A stretch of DNA of 64,000 nt from Lepidurus packardi (taxonomy: Eukaryota; Arthropoda; Branchiopoda; Notostraca; Triopsidae): NCBI GenBank assembly GCA_023053545.1, contig JAKZAN010000355.1:1-64000 (forward strand), in the 5' to 3' direction. A program made the translations under genes and the position numbers. The first letter of the stretch is position 1. Each line of letters starts with the position of its first letter. The notes beneath the pieces were generated by a model. That model saw only the letters and a list, made by a program, of their open reading frames with translations. It ran no database searches and was not told the DNA's origin. Below are positions 1 through 9,609 of the stretch, piece after piece.

Positions 1-42
1 GGCCGAACTGAGAGATCGCGAGGCCAGCGATTCCAAAAGTGA
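1..42 (+). CDS. Tail assembly chaperone, upstream reading frame, C-terminal end (partial)
   Basis: Only the last 13 codons are in the window (frame 1, ending ...RGQRFQK then TGA at 40-42). It lies directly before the tape measure gene and overlaps an open frame shifted by -1. That is the usual position and layout of the first half of the siphovirus tail assembly chaperone pair (lambda G/GT type). The assignment rests on this position. Confidence 0.5.
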   Translation, partial: GRTERSRGQRFQK

Positions 43-488
43 GGGAAGCTCAGTGGATCTGGAGGCAGTATCCTCGACAAATAGCAAGTGACCTGTCGCA
101 GTACCATCATCGCCGGATAAAAGAATGGCACGATGGGTCTATGTCCTCCTACGAGTTGCTTGAGCTCCTGGAGTTCATGCCTGAGCGAGGTGCCTTCAAG
201 ACCGCTGCCAGGGGCGGGGAGTATTCTGGCGATGAAAAGGTTTGGGTTCAGATCGCCAACGAGATAGCGATACTCCGGGCTTCCTATGTCCCCAAGGCCG
301 ATGGCGAACAGTGGGGATCGCAGATTCACCTTTCGCCGTTGAAGCTCAAGGAACTATCCGAGAAAGCCGACGCGCAGGCCGAAGTGCGGGAGAGTTTCTA
401 CGCATTCGCCGCGAAGCCGGGTGTTGCAGAACGCAACACCCCCGAAGTCGGGGATGATGATAACGGCGACCTTGAGGATTGGAGGTGA
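39..488 (+). CDS. Tail assembly chaperone, frameshift-extension domain (T-like)
   Basis: The 149-codon frame has no convincing start of its own. A stop lies at 9-11 in the same frame, and the upstream frame ends at 40-42 next to an A-rich stretch (CCAAAAG, 33-39). Expression by a -1 programmed frameshift near 36-39 is therefore likely, giving a G-T type fusion that chaperones tape measure protein during tail assembly. The segment LLELLEFMPERGAF, followed by NEIAILRAS, resembles the second ORF of actinophage chaperones. The acidic C-terminus contains GVAERNTPE, encoded by a copy of the genome's 19-bp palindrome (421-439). It ends 6 nt before the tape measure start. Confidence 0.72.
   Translation: MREAQWIWRQYPRQIASDLSQYHHRRIKEWHDGSMSSYELLELLEFMPERGAFKTAARGGEYSGDEKVWVQIANEIAILRASYVPKADGEQWGSQIHLSPLKLKELSEKADAQAEVRESFYAFAAKPGVAERNTPEVGDDDNGDLEDWR
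421..439. repeat. 19-bp palindrome copy 1 (spacer AGAAC)
   Basis: GTGTTGC-AGAAC-GCAACAC with perfect 7-bp arms. It lies inside the chaperone coding region and is translated in frame as VAERNT. Confidence 0.9.
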
Positions 489-494
489 GTTGCC

Positions 495-3400
495 TTGGCG
501 ATTCATATCGACATATACGCCCATCTTCGTGAGCAACAGCTGATCAAAGAGGGCGACCAGATCCTCCGGCTCGTCGATCACTACACGGACGAGGCCAACA
601 AGCGTTCGATAAGGGGCGCCCAGGGGCGCTCAAAGAAGCTCATCGCCCTCAACGACAAGCTTGAAACGTCTTTCGACGGCACGATCAACAAGATCGACGA
701 CTTCACTATTGCGCTCAACCGGCAAGAGAGGGCCACGCAAAGTCTTGCAGCCTCCGAGCGGGAAATGATGTTCCTTTTCCTGAGGTCCGAGAAGGATCGG
801 GAGGAGATTACTAAGCGTCACACTGCTAACCAGAAAGAGCTTGCCGCCGCCAATCTGGATCTCGTCTACAAAGGCCAGGCGGTGACCAAGTCGGTTCGTG
901 ATGAAACCCGCGCCAGGTCCGACCTCAACGACGAGAACGCGCTGTACACCAAGAACGCCAAGGAAGTCACGCGCCTGGTTAACCGCAACAGGAAGGAGTT
1001 TACGCAGCTTTCCCGCACCACCAACAAGCTGCGCCGCGAGACGGAAAATCTGCACTCCGCAAACCTTGGCATTGTTCGGGACAACAAAGCCGTCGCCAGG
1101 TCGATGGATGGCATGAGCAAGGCCACTGAGAAGACCTCCAGGGCGCGAGAGCAGTACAACGAAATCCGCAAGAAGGACGGGGTCCGCTCATCGGAGATTA
1201 AGGCTCAGGGTCGCGTTCTCAAGGACGCCCTAGAGGCCGAAGCCCGTCAAGCACAGGACTTGAGTGCACAGATAATCGAGGTCGTTCGACAGCGCCGCAA
1301 TCATGACACCGTAATAAACCAGAACGCGTCTTCGCTGCGCGATCTAACCCAGGACACCATCGACGCGAACCTTCGGGTGCAGCAGTTCCGAGACTCCAAC
1401 CAAAGTCTGATTGACTCAAGCGCGACGCTGAGCCGGCGGTTCGATCGTGTTGGCGATACGACAGAAAAAGTTGTCCGCGAATATCGGAAGTTCAACGAGA
1501 TGTCGCGGGATGGCTCGGTCAGCTCTGCCGCCCTGGCGGTGCAGGTCGGGAAAGTCAATACCGCTTACAGGGATCATCAGAAAGCCGTCAAGGATTCCAG
1601 TGCCGCTCTCGATGAGTATTACAGGCGCCAGGATGATGCCGAGAGAAAGGCGTCACAGGCCGCCTATCAGCAGATGCAGAGGGACAAGAGAAGGATCATG
1701 CCCCAGTCTGCGGGGCAGTACATAGCGCGGAACCTCGGCGCGCTCACCCCGCTGGGTACCTTGTCGCCCTCGGTGCTGCTTCCGGTTGCCGGAATCATAG
1801 GCACCATCGGCGAGGCTGTTGTTACCGCCAGTCAGTCCTTGGCCCTGCTGCCCGCTGCCGCTTACGCGGCAGCAGCGGGCATTGGCACTCTGGTTATCGG
1901 CTTTAGGGGCTTCGGCGACGCCCTCACCGGCATGGGTGACCCCAAGAAGTTCGCGGAGGCGCTGTATACGCTTTCGCCAAACGCCCAGCAGGCCGCGCTT
2001 GCGATCAAGAGTCTTGTCGATGGCCCCCTGGGTGACCTGAAGAGGGCTACCCAGGATGCGCTGTTCGCAAACGTGGGCGTGACCATTCAGAAACTCACGG
2101 AGACGCTTGGTCCGGCGATATCAAGGATGACGACCTCTATCGCTACGTCGCTCAATCAGATGTTCACCGGAATCTCCTTCGAGATGATGACTCCGGAGAT
2201 GTCGGCGCGGATCACCACCATCACCACGAACATCTCAGAGATGTTCAACAATCTCAGGCCAGCTATCTCAGCGTTCAACAGAGCGTTCATGAAAATAGCC
2301 GAGACAGGTTCCGGGTTCCTGCCAGGGCTTGCCGACTCGCTTACAAGCGTGATGACGAAATTCGATGCCTTCATCACCAGGGCGCAGGAGGACGGGTCGC
2401 TGCAGAACTTCATGTCGAAAGGCATCGACGCTATTGCGGCGCTCAGCAAGTGGCTACTTGGGTTCGGTCAAGACATATACAAAGTCTTCGGCAATAAGTC
2501 GCCGGAAGAGTTCATGAACATGCTGAACACCCTGAAGGACGTCGCCATAGGGCTGATCGAGGTATTCCGCGGCGTCGCTTCGGCAATGGATACCTTGGCC
2601 CCGATCATCAAGAACCTTGTCGACTTCTTCGGCGGCTGGGAAAATGTGATGTTGGGAATTGTTTCCGGCGGTCTGCTTGTCGGGCTGTATAAGTTCCTTA
2701 AGTGGGGCAAGGAATTCCTTACCGTTTTCGGCTTGATCGGCCCCGCCGGCGTGAACGCCGCAAGGGGTGTTGGTGCCGTCAGCACGGCCGCCACTATCGC
2801 TGCTGGCGGTTCTGGAGTTACTGCCGCCGCGAAGCAGAGTGCGGCGAATACGGCCTCAGTGTTCGCGGCGGGTGGCACGACCGCGGGTAAGGGCTTCCTC
2901 GCTAATCTCAAGAACTCAATAAAGGGGGGTATCGGACCCGCGATCGGATTGGCGATTGCCGCGCCAATCCTTAACGGCCTTGATCGTGCGTTCAATGAGT
3001 GGATGGCGAGTAAGCAGGACAATCCACAGGAGGCAATGGATAACTACGACCAGAAGACGGAAAGGAATATCTTCCCGCAGTGGTTCCCCATTCTTCCGTT
3101 TTGGGAATCCCTGGTTCGGGACGGCTTGCCGTGGACGGATCAGCCGCCAGCCCCTCCGAAGCCACCGGCCACTGAGAGTTTCTATGAGGACTGGTATCCG
3201 GCAGGCGCGGACCCGGCAGGGGCCATGCCCGAGATACCACCGGGATACCAGTACCCGCTTCCCAACGTGCCGCTGGACGAAAACGGGAAAGCTCTGACGG
3301 AATCCGAAATCCTCAACCAGATTCGGGGACAGCTTCCGCGGGACTCATATGCTGTCGATCCGTTCACCGATCCGATCACCGGCCAGACGCTCAACCCGAT

Positions 3401-6074
3401 GCTGCCCATCGGGCCGAACGGGCTTCCGGAGTACCCAGCTGGCGGCGTGGCAGGGACGCCCAGCATCCAGGGTCCGGTCATGCCGCAGTACAACTCGTTC
3501 GGTCAGATGACCGGGTATGGCGCGAACATGGTCGACCCCGAGGCGGTGTTCGACGCGCAGCTTGCGGTGGTGGACAGGGGACGCGATCTTGAGGAGGCCA
3601 AGAAGGATCTGCTGGCAGGCCAGAAGTCGGGCGTCCTCAGTGCAGAAGAGATTAATGACCTTGAGCGCAAGGTCTTGGATGGAAAGCTTTCGCTGCACAA
3701 ATCCCTGGTTCAGCTAGGTAAAGCTCAAACCGGAGACGTCGAGAAACTTAAAAACTCTACCGATGACATGAAGGATGCTCTCGGAGACTTCGGTTCCGTG
3801 ATCGACAAGGACTTCGGCATCAGCAAGGGCCTGCCGGGAATTGCCGAGAACCTGACGAGGTTCCTCGCCAGCTTGGCGTTCGCCCCGGCATTCGGTGCCA
3901 TGCGCGGCGCGCAAGCCGCTTTGGGCTTCCCCGGCGGAGAAGGTACCGGTTACGGCCTGGCGGGCGCTGCCGCGGTATCCAGGGGCTACTACAAGGGCGG
4001 GCCGATGGACCCCAACGCCCAGCCTCGGGCGGGAAGCTACACTCCCGGCTATTCGAGTGGCCCGTCGGTAACTTCTGCTGGCACCCCGGACCCTGCGGCA
4101 ACAACGGGTGGAGCTGGCGCGGCCGCTTACAATCCCAACTCGCCGATTAAGCTGAATCCGAATAACACGTCCACCGCCGGTTTGAAGCCGCAGAGCATGG
4201 CACTGCTCGGCCTCATTCAGGGGATGCCGCAGTTCCAGAACGTCAAGCTCGGGTCGGCAAAGCAGGGTCGTGAGGGCGATCCCTTCCCGTGGCATCCCAA
4301 CGGCCAGGGGCTCGACTTTAGCCTCAACGCCAATGATCCCGCGCAGAGCGCGCAGGGCGATCAGTTAAAGGCGTTCCTTGAAGCCAACAAGGCGCAGTTC
4401 GGGATCAACCACGTCCTATGGAAGACGATGCAGGGCGGGGATCATTTCAATCATCTGCACGTCGGGCTGAATGGTTCGGGCAATGGAAAGGCCGACACTT
4501 CGCCGTTGATGCAGGGACTCGGCAGTATTGTTCCGCCAGCGGGGGGCGCGGGCGCTGGGGTCACCCCCACCATAGCGTCGCTAGGTTCCGGTATCCCAAT
4601 TCCGCTTCCGGTTACGATCGTGGGTGGCGCTGGTGCCGGGCTGCCAGGAATTACCCCGCCACCCGGTACGCCTGGTGCACCGGGTACCCCGCCAGCTGGT
4701 CCGCCTGCCGCGCCGGGTGCCCGTCCAGCCGCTCCGCCGACAAACAAGCCGGGATGGACTTACCACCCCAATGGGATGCCGCGGTCAGCGCCTCCAGGAA
4801 CAGGCACGGACGCCTTCTCCAACGACGTGGCTGACTGGTATCGAAGCCAGGGCAAGGAGCCGCCCCCCGCGTACGCAAAGTACGGCACAAAGGCTGCGCC
4901 AATGGGTCCGCCTGTGCCAGTCGCTCCGACACCCCCGCCAGTCGACCCGGCACTCCTGCCAGTCGTCCCCGCGGTGCCGTTCAGCCCCAACCCGTTTGAC
5001 CCCAGCAACAATGCGGGCTTGCCGAAGTTCGCCACCGGCGGCGAAGTGCCGATCATGGCGCACAGCGGCGAGCATGTTCTGACTCGCGAGGACGTTGCTG
5101 CGCTCGGCGGTCAGTCGGGGGTTTACAACTTCCGCCGTTCGCTGCACAGCTACGAAGTGGGCGGTGCGATTCCGCGTACCCCGTTCAGCCCTGACCCGTT
5201 CGACCCCAGCAACAATGTGGGCATTCCGATGCCGGCGCGGCCGACAAGTCCGAAGGACTTGGCTAAGCCAACGGACCTGGGTTCACTCCTTGGTGTTGGG
5301 GATAACGCTCCGCAGTCAGCCCCACCACCACCCGCGGCCCCTGCCGTCCCCGCTACTCCGGTCCCCGTTGTTCCTGAGGTTCCTGCCCTTCCCGCCGTTG
5401 CCGCTCCTGCCGTTCTCCCTGAAACCGTTCTGCCTCCCGGCGCTGAAACCCCCGGCGCGGTCATCGGTGCCCAGGCCGAAGCCCCGGCGGGCTATGGCGG
5501 TGGGTTTGAGTTCACCGGGGGTGGGCTTGCCGGGTTGGCGGCGCAGGGCCTCATGATGGCAGCGACATCAGGCGCGGGGATGGCTGGGATGGCCGCTGGC
5601 GCTGCCGGCGGCGGCGGCGGTGGTGGTGGTAATCCCATGGGTGCGATAGCTAGCTTGGGGATGGAAACGGCGATCAAGCTGGGCCAGCGGGGCATCGAGT
5701 ACGGCGCGCAGGTTGCCGGTATTGCCACCCAGGGGTTGCTTGAAACCTTCCTCCCGGCTGGTGGTTCGGAGTTGGCGTCAAACAACTGGCTCACCAGAAT
5801 TGTTGGCGGTGTTGTCGGTGCCGCACCCGCGATGGCCAACCTGGCTGGCGGGGCAGGTGCGTCGAATCAGAGCACGCTCCCCGGCGTTGGTCCGCCCACA
5901 CCAGAGCAGATCGCCGCGCAGGGTATGGACCCGAACCGGGCGCAGCACACCGGTACAGGCGCACCAGCGGGGCCGTACACCGGGGTGAACATCCAGAACT
6001 ACGTCGTGTCGGCGGCTGAGGATCGTGCCGGTCAAGACCTCGCCCGGTACCAGCCCATGCCAGGGGCGCGCTGA
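495..6074 (+). CDS. Tape measure protein (1859 aa) with embedded LAS/M15-like peptidase domain
   Basis: This scaffold sets tail length and is ejected into the host envelope with the DNA. TTG at 495 is the likely start, with GGAGGTGAG just upstream. Residues ~1-400 are charged, Gln/Arg-rich coiled coil. Residues ~415-480 are strongly hydrophobic (LLPAAAYAAAAGIGTLVIGF). A second hydrophobic Ala/Gly stretch lies near 720-830. The middle and end are Pro/Gly/Ala-rich linkers. Residues ~1210-1335 form a compact domain with WHPNGQGLDFS (about 1266) and DHFNHLHVG (about 1316). The H-x2-G-x3-D and H-x-H spacing matches zinc peptidases of the M15/LAS group, so it may nick peptidoglycan during entry. 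The C-terminal FATGGEVPIMAHSGEHVLT segment is common in actinophage tape measures. It is the longest gene in the window, as expected. Confidence 0.95.
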   Translation: MAIHIDIYAHLREQQLIKEGDQILRLVDHYTDEANKRSIRGAQGRSKKLIALNDKLETSFDGTINKIDDFTIALNRQERATQSLAASEREMMFLFLRSEKDREEITKRHTANQKELAAANLDLVYKGQAVTKSVRDETRARSDLNDENALYTKNAKEVTRLVNRNRKEFTQLSRTTNKLRRETENLHSANLGIVRDNKAVARSMDGMSKATEKTSRAREQYNEIRKKDGVRSSEIKAQGRVLKDALEAEARQAQDLSAQIIEVVRQRRNHDTVINQNASSLRDLTQDTIDANLRVQQFRDSNQSLIDSSATLSRRFDRVGDTTEKVVREYRKFNEMSRDGSVSSAALAVQVGKVNTAYRDHQKAVKDSSAALDEYYRRQDDAERKASQAAYQQMQRDKRRIMPQSAGQYIARNLGALTPLGTLSPSVLLPVAGIIGTIGEAVVTASQSLALLPAAAYAAAAGIGTLVIGFRGFGDALTGMGDPKKFAEALYTLSPNAQQAALAIKSLVDGPLGDLKRATQDALFANVGVTIQKLTETLGPAISRMTTSIATSLNQMFTGISFEMMTPEMSARITTITTNISEMFNNLRPAISAFNRAFMKIAETGSGFLPGLADSLTSVMTKFDAFITRAQEDGSLQNFMSKGIDAIAALSKWLLGFGQDIYKVFGNKSPEEFMNMLNTLKDVAIGLIEVFRGVASAMDTLAPIIKNLVDFFGGWENVMLGIVSGGLLVGLYKFLKWGKEFLTVFGLIGPAGVNAARGVGAVSTAATIAAGGSGVTAAAKQSAANTASVFAAGGTTAGKGFLANLKNSIKGGIGPAIGLAIAAPILNGLDRAFNEWMASKQDNPQEAMDNYDQKTERNIFPQWFPILPFWESLVRDGLPWTDQPPAPPKPPATESFYEDWYPAGADPAGAMPEIPPGYQYPLPNVPLDENGKALTESEILNQIRGQLPRDSYAVDPFTDPITGQTLNPMLPIGPNGLPEYPAGGVAGTPSIQGPVMPQYNSFGQMTGYGANMVDPEAVFDAQLAVVDRGRDLEEAKKDLLAGQKSGVLSAEEINDLERKVLDGKLSLHKSLVQLGKAQTGDVEKLKNSTDDMKDALGDFGSVIDKDFGISKGLPGIAENLTRFLASLAFAPAFGAMRGAQAALGFPGGEGTGYGLAGAAAVSRGYYKGGPMDPNAQPRAGSYTPGYSSGPSVTSAGTPDPAATTGGAGAAAYNPNSPIKLNPNNTSTAGLKPQSMALLGLIQGMPQFQNVKLGSAKQGREGDPFPWHPNGQGLDFSLNANDPAQSAQGDQLKAFLEANKAQFGINHVLWKTMQGGDHFNHLHVGLNGSGNGKADTSPLMQGLGSIVPPAGGAGAGVTPTIASLGSGIPIPLPVTIVGGAGAGLPGITPPPGTPGAPGTPPAGPPAAPGARPAAPPTNKPGWTYHPNGMPRSAPPGTGTDAFSNDVADWYRSQGKEPPPAYAKYGTKAAPMGPPVPVAPTPPPVDPALLPVVPAVPFSPNPFDPSNNAGLPKFATGGEVPIMAHSGEHVLTREDVAALGGQSGVYNFRRSLHSYEVGGAIPRTPFSPDPFDPSNNVGIPMPARPTSPKDLAKPTDLGSLLGVGDNAPQSAPPPPAAPAVPATPVPVVPEVPALPAVAAPAVLPETVLPPGAETPGAVIGAQAEAPAGYGGGFEFTGGGLAGLAAQGLMMAATSGAGMAGMAAGAAGGGGGGGGNPMGAIASLGMETAIKLGQRGIEYGAQVAGIATQGLLETFLPAGGSELASNNWLTRIVGGVVGAAPAMANLAGGAGASNQSTLPGVGPPTPEQIAAQGMDPNRAQHTGTGAPAGPYTGVNIQNYVVSAAEDRAGQDLARYQPMPGAR

Positions 6075-6090
6075 TGTTGATAATCGCGGG

Positions 6091-6109
6091 GTGTTGCAAA
6101 ACGCAACAC
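6091..6109. repeat. 19-bp palindrome copy 2 (spacer AAAAC)
   Basis: Perfect copy in the 61-nt gap between the tape measure stop and the Dit-like gene. It is one of only six copies in the first 36 kb. Confidence 0.92.
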
Positions 6110-6135
6110 CACCCCACTGATGGGCGGTGTGTCCA

Positions 6136-7854
6136 ATGGCAGGCGGAAACATAAAGCGTCGGATTCCGGCGAACCCCATTACGCCGCACGGTGCCTACTA
6201 CCTGCTGAGCGGCAAGAAGCCGAACATGGCGTATCGGTCCTACGACGACACGTCCGTCTATCACCTGATGGGCGGCATGTCCATTCCCGATCGGTACACC
6301 GCACCTGAGTCGATACGGCTCAAGTCACTCAGCGGGCTAATCGCACCGTGGGCTCCGATCGAACAGAAAGGTGCTACCCAGGACGGTGTCACCTTCGTCG
6401 ATGCGCTTTACGATCCGATTGACGCGGACATGACGGTGATCGCAACCGGAAAAACGCCGGAAAGCACTGCCCAGCTGATCCGCGACTGGATCGCCGCGTG
6501 GGACGCCAAAGAGCCTGGCGAGTTGTCGTTCTTCGACCACGGCTCCGGTCGCTGGTGGGCGCCCGTACGGTGGACCCGCAACCCGGTCGACAAGATCCGA
6601 GGCGGCAACTTCACCGTTCAGGAGTTCACCTGGCCGTTCAAGGCTGAGGATGCTTTCTGGCGGACCTACGACCACACTGCTGAGTTCCGGTTTGGCTACA
6701 ACCAGCTTTATGAAGAGTTCGAGAACCTGAATAACTGGACGATCGCCTACAAGGGCACCGGAACCGGGACGGTAACCGCCTCCCCCCAGTTCACCGGCGT
6801 ACTCGCGTCCGTATTCGGCAGCGGAGATTCGTACGCCGGGTGGTCGAAAGGCAATAGCAAGCAGGGTCGCACGGCGACTCTTCGGCGTACTGGGTTCAGC
6901 ACTGGCACTGATACCCAAATCGCTTTCATGAGGTTCGGATCGTTTCCGTCATGGAGTCCTTTCGACGAGGCATACAACGACATCTGGTTGCGTATGGGCA
7001 GTGGCACGCCGGGCCAGAACGGTCTACGCCTTCGGATCCAAAGCTTCAACATCGAGGTCTCTTACTTCGTTAACGGCGTCGAGACGACATTGCGAAACAG
7101 GCCCATCGTTACACCCATCCCCGGCGAGACGTGGAGTTTCATGGCCGGTGTTGACGGCGACGCCAGAACGTATCGCGTGCTTCGCGGGTTGAATGGCCTA
7201 ATTCCCATATTGACCATCAAGGAGCCGGGTACCGGATCGCGGCTTGGTTCGGCCTACCGGGGCGTGGGTTTCGGGATGGAGTCTGGCACCGGGGAGCTTT
7301 TCGAGCTTCCGCCCGCCTCCGTGCTGGCTTTCTGGGGAGGCGACAACGCCACGCAAACCCAGTCGGGAACACTTAGTCGGATCAACGTGGGCGATCAGCC
7401 CATGTGGGATCGCTACACCCTGTACGGGCCTGGAACCTTCCGCATCGGCTCTGGCCCGGGCAGCACCGACATGGTGGAATACGGCCCGCTGCTACCCAAT
7501 CAGATTGTGCAGATACGCTCAGACCCCCGCAAGCGGGGTGTCGTGGACCTGACTGCTGTGCCGCCTAGCCCGCAGGAACTTAAGTTCTGGCAGCGAGCGA
7601 TGAAAGATTTCGTTTCGTTCGCTTCCGGAAACAACGCTTCCCCTCTTGCGGAGGAACTGCTGTCACTGTTCGGAGTCAAGCCGCCTCAGGGGAACATGTA
7701 CAGCTTGCTGGATGGCAGGTTCGCTGAACCGATCCCGCCGAAACCGGTCGCCGGTCCAGTTGAGGAATATCAAGTCCTTGTTGAGATCGTGGATGGCAAC
7801 GCCGATTCCAGGATTGTCGCAGCGGGCACACCCCTCAGGAGGTGGCCCCTCTAA
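6136..7854 (+). CDS. Distal tail (Dit-like) minor tail protein
   Basis: About 572 aa. ATG at 6136 is preferred over GTG at 6127 because GGGCGG lies at a usable distance. The N-terminal half has the pattern seen in actinophage Dit-like proteins: LIAPWAPIEQKGATQDGVTF, then LYDPIDADMTV, WIAAWDAKEPGELSFFDHGSGRWW and FTWPFKAEDAFW. Dit forms the hub joining the tail tube to the baseplate. The C-terminal half has a beta-rich section that may carry a lectin-like fold. It follows the tape measure gene and ends in TAATG overlap with the next gene, so the two are likely translationally coupled. Confidence 0.85.
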   Translation: MAGGNIKRRIPANPITPHGAYYLLSGKKPNMAYRSYDDTSVYHLMGGMSIPDRYTAPESIRLKSLSGLIAPWAPIEQKGATQDGVTFVDALYDPIDADMTVIATGKTPESTAQLIRDWIAAWDAKEPGELSFFDHGSGRWWAPVRWTRNPVDKIRGGNFTVQEFTWPFKAEDAFWRTYDHTAEFRFGYNQLYEEFENLNNWTIAYKGTGTGTVTASPQFTGVLASVFGSGDSYAGWSKGNSKQGRTATLRRTGFSTGTDTQIAFMRFGSFPSWSPFDEAYNDIWLRMGSGTPGQNGLRLRIQSFNIEVSYFVNGVETTLRNRPIVTPIPGETWSFMAGVDGDARTYRVLRGLNGLIPILTIKEPGTGSRLGSAYRGVGFGMESGTGELFELPPASVLAFWGGDNATQTQSGTLSRINVGDQPMWDRYTLYGPGTFRIGSGPGSTDMVEYGPLLPNQIVQIRSDPRKRGVVDLTAVPPSPQELKFWQRAMKDFVSFASGNNASPLAEELLSLFGVKPPQGNMYSLLDGRFAEPIPPKPVAGPVEEYQVLVEIVDGNADSRIVAAGTPLRRWPL

Positions 7855-9551
7855 TGGCAGCCGACCTGGAACTTCTCAAGCGGGATTTGCTTTACGGCGA
7901 TCCCATCACTTCCTCTGCCGCCGCCGAGAAGCTGGCGAACCAGAACTCGGCCGTCGATCAGACCTGGCATGTTTCGGTGTACGACAAGATGTGGGTGAAG
8001 ATCGGCGAACTCGGCGACGACATGATCTCGCTGCAAGGTAACGATCCCCGCAATAAGATGCCCGCCGCGCAGTTGAAGATCAAGGGCGAATCGCAGCTTA
8101 TCGACGCCTTCATGAACTGCTCTTCAACGCACGTTGGGGTTGTTATCGAAACGGCCGGCATCCGGTTCGCGTTTTACGTTGATACTTTCGACTACGAGTT
8201 CGATAACGGCGCATGGGTGGGGACCGCCAACCTCAACGGCATTTGGGACATCCTGAACTACCTGGTGATCTGGCCGAACTGGTGGCTGCCGATACAGTTC
8301 CAGCTGTTCTCGCACGCTGTGTTCATCGGACCCCTCTGCACTGTCGTTGAGTCGATGATTTCGGAGAACGCACTGCGGATTCAGTCCGGCCTGTGGGAGT
8401 TCGTTAACAACGCGGCCAGCCTCAACCCTGACATTCGGACCTGGTTCGGGACGCTTCTGCAGTCCAACGGAAACATCTTTGACATGCTGAAAACGCCCAT
8501 CTATGTGGTGCGTACCAACCCGTTCCTTGACACCAGCCCGCTCGTCGCCCGTACCGTCCGAATGGAAACGTGCGGCGCAGTCATCGAAGACATCACCCGT
8601 TCCTACGGGGTCAACACAAACGTCGATCTGTGGCTGCCCGGTGACGACCAGCCCGACTATTGGACGCAGACGTTCCCTTTCCTGGCGCTCACCCAGCCGA
8701 CGTATGTGGTGTCCGTCAAGGACCGTTCGCAGATCACAGGCCCTACCGGGACAGTCATCGACTCGGCGGTGCGTCAGGTCGTGGACGTTGCCGGTACGTT
8801 CTTCGAGGGCGTCCTGCCATTCATTGAGAAGGTTCCCGGCCGGGACGGTGTGTTTATCGCACCGATCCTGGGTGTCGATCACGTCGAACCGTGGGCGGTG
8901 CTGATCGCACCGGAACCCGGCCAAAAGGGCAACGTCCTCACTTGCCGAATTAGCTTCCACACCCCGAAAGGGTGGCAGCACATTATCGGCGGCCGTTCGC
9001 CGAAGTGGTTGAACGACCTGATGAACGCTACCTACGCCTGGATCATCGACTCCATTTCGATCCTGCTTGGCTTCACCGGCATCCCGTCAAACCTGCTAGA
9101 AGGGTTCCTCAACAACACCATTCTGGCGTTTCAGATGGTGCAGCATTACGACCGCCGCGACGAAGTTGGTCCGTACCATCCCGGCGTTGAGGTATTCCAC
9201 GCGACCACATCTTCCCCGTACAACGTCGAAACCGTGTTCGGCTTTATCAACGCCCTGTGGGAGTCCCGCGGCTGGGTGTCAGTGATGGCTACTTTCCGTA
9301 ACGCTGAGGTGTATACGCTGGGCAAGGACGTGTTCCGAGGCGGGCTTGTCTCGGTGCTGTATATGGATCGGACCAGGATCTTCACCGACTACGTTGAAGA
9401 AGTTACGTTCCAGATTGACCGCAATAAGCGCGATATTCTTCTACAGATAGGCGACGGGAAGGCCGAGGAGTCTCCATTGGCTAAGCATCAGCGGTTCATT
9501 ACCGGAGTGCTTGAGTCGATTAACGTGCTCACCTTGGCCCCGCAGCAATGA
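7854..9551 (+). CDS. Minor tail protein, Siphovirus ReqiPepy6 Gp37-like (baseplate)
   Basis: 565 aa. The start is ATG 7854, overlapping the previous stop as TAATG with AGGAGG upstream. GTG 7842 would have no spacing from that ribosome site. Family-like features are the early WHVSVYDKMWVKIGELGDDM, NGIWDILNYLVIWPNWWLP, QFQLFSHAVFIGPL and the late GGLVSVLYMDRTRIFTDYV. In actinophages this protein follows the Dit-like protein and belongs to the tail-tip complex. No catalytic motif is visible. Confidence 0.85.
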   Translation: MAADLELLKRDLLYGDPITSSAAAEKLANQNSAVDQTWHVSVYDKMWVKIGELGDDMISLQGNDPRNKMPAAQLKIKGESQLIDAFMNCSSTHVGVVIETAGIRFAFYVDTFDYEFDNGAWVGTANLNGIWDILNYLVIWPNWWLPIQFQLFSHAVFIGPLCTVVESMISENALRIQSGLWEFVNNAASLNPDIRTWFGTLLQSNGNIFDMLKTPIYVVRTNPFLDTSPLVARTVRMETCGAVIEDITRSYGVNTNVDLWLPGDDQPDYWTQTFPFLALTQPTYVVSVKDRSQITGPTGTVIDSAVRQVVDVAGTFFEGVLPFIEKVPGRDGVFIAPILGVDHVEPWAVLIAPEPGQKGNVLTCRISFHTPKGWQHIIGGRSPKWLNDLMNATYAWIIDSISILLGFTGIPSNLLEGFLNNTILAFQMVQHYDRRDEVGPYHPGVEVFHATTSSPYNVETVFGFINALWESRGWVSVMATFRNAEVYTLGKDVFRGGLVSVLYMDRTRIFTDYVEEVTFQIDRNKRDILLQIGDGKAEESPLAKHQRFITGVLESINVLTLAPQQ

Positions 9552-9573
9552 TGACTAGCCCGACGATGAGTGG

Positions 9574-9592
9574 GTGTTGCAAAACGCAACAC
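9574..9592. repeat. 19-bp palindrome copy 3 (spacer AAAAC)
   Basis: Perfect copy in the 58-nt gap between the Gp37-like gene and the next tail gene, about 18 nt before the latter's ATG. Confidence 0.92.
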
Positions 9593-9609
9593 CCGAAAGG
9601 ATAGCGACC

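Noticed and set aside
3714-4295. Long minus-strand frames within the tape measure and tail genes
   Set aside because: They are codon-bias shadows of GC-rich genes, lack ribosome sites and break the operon layout.
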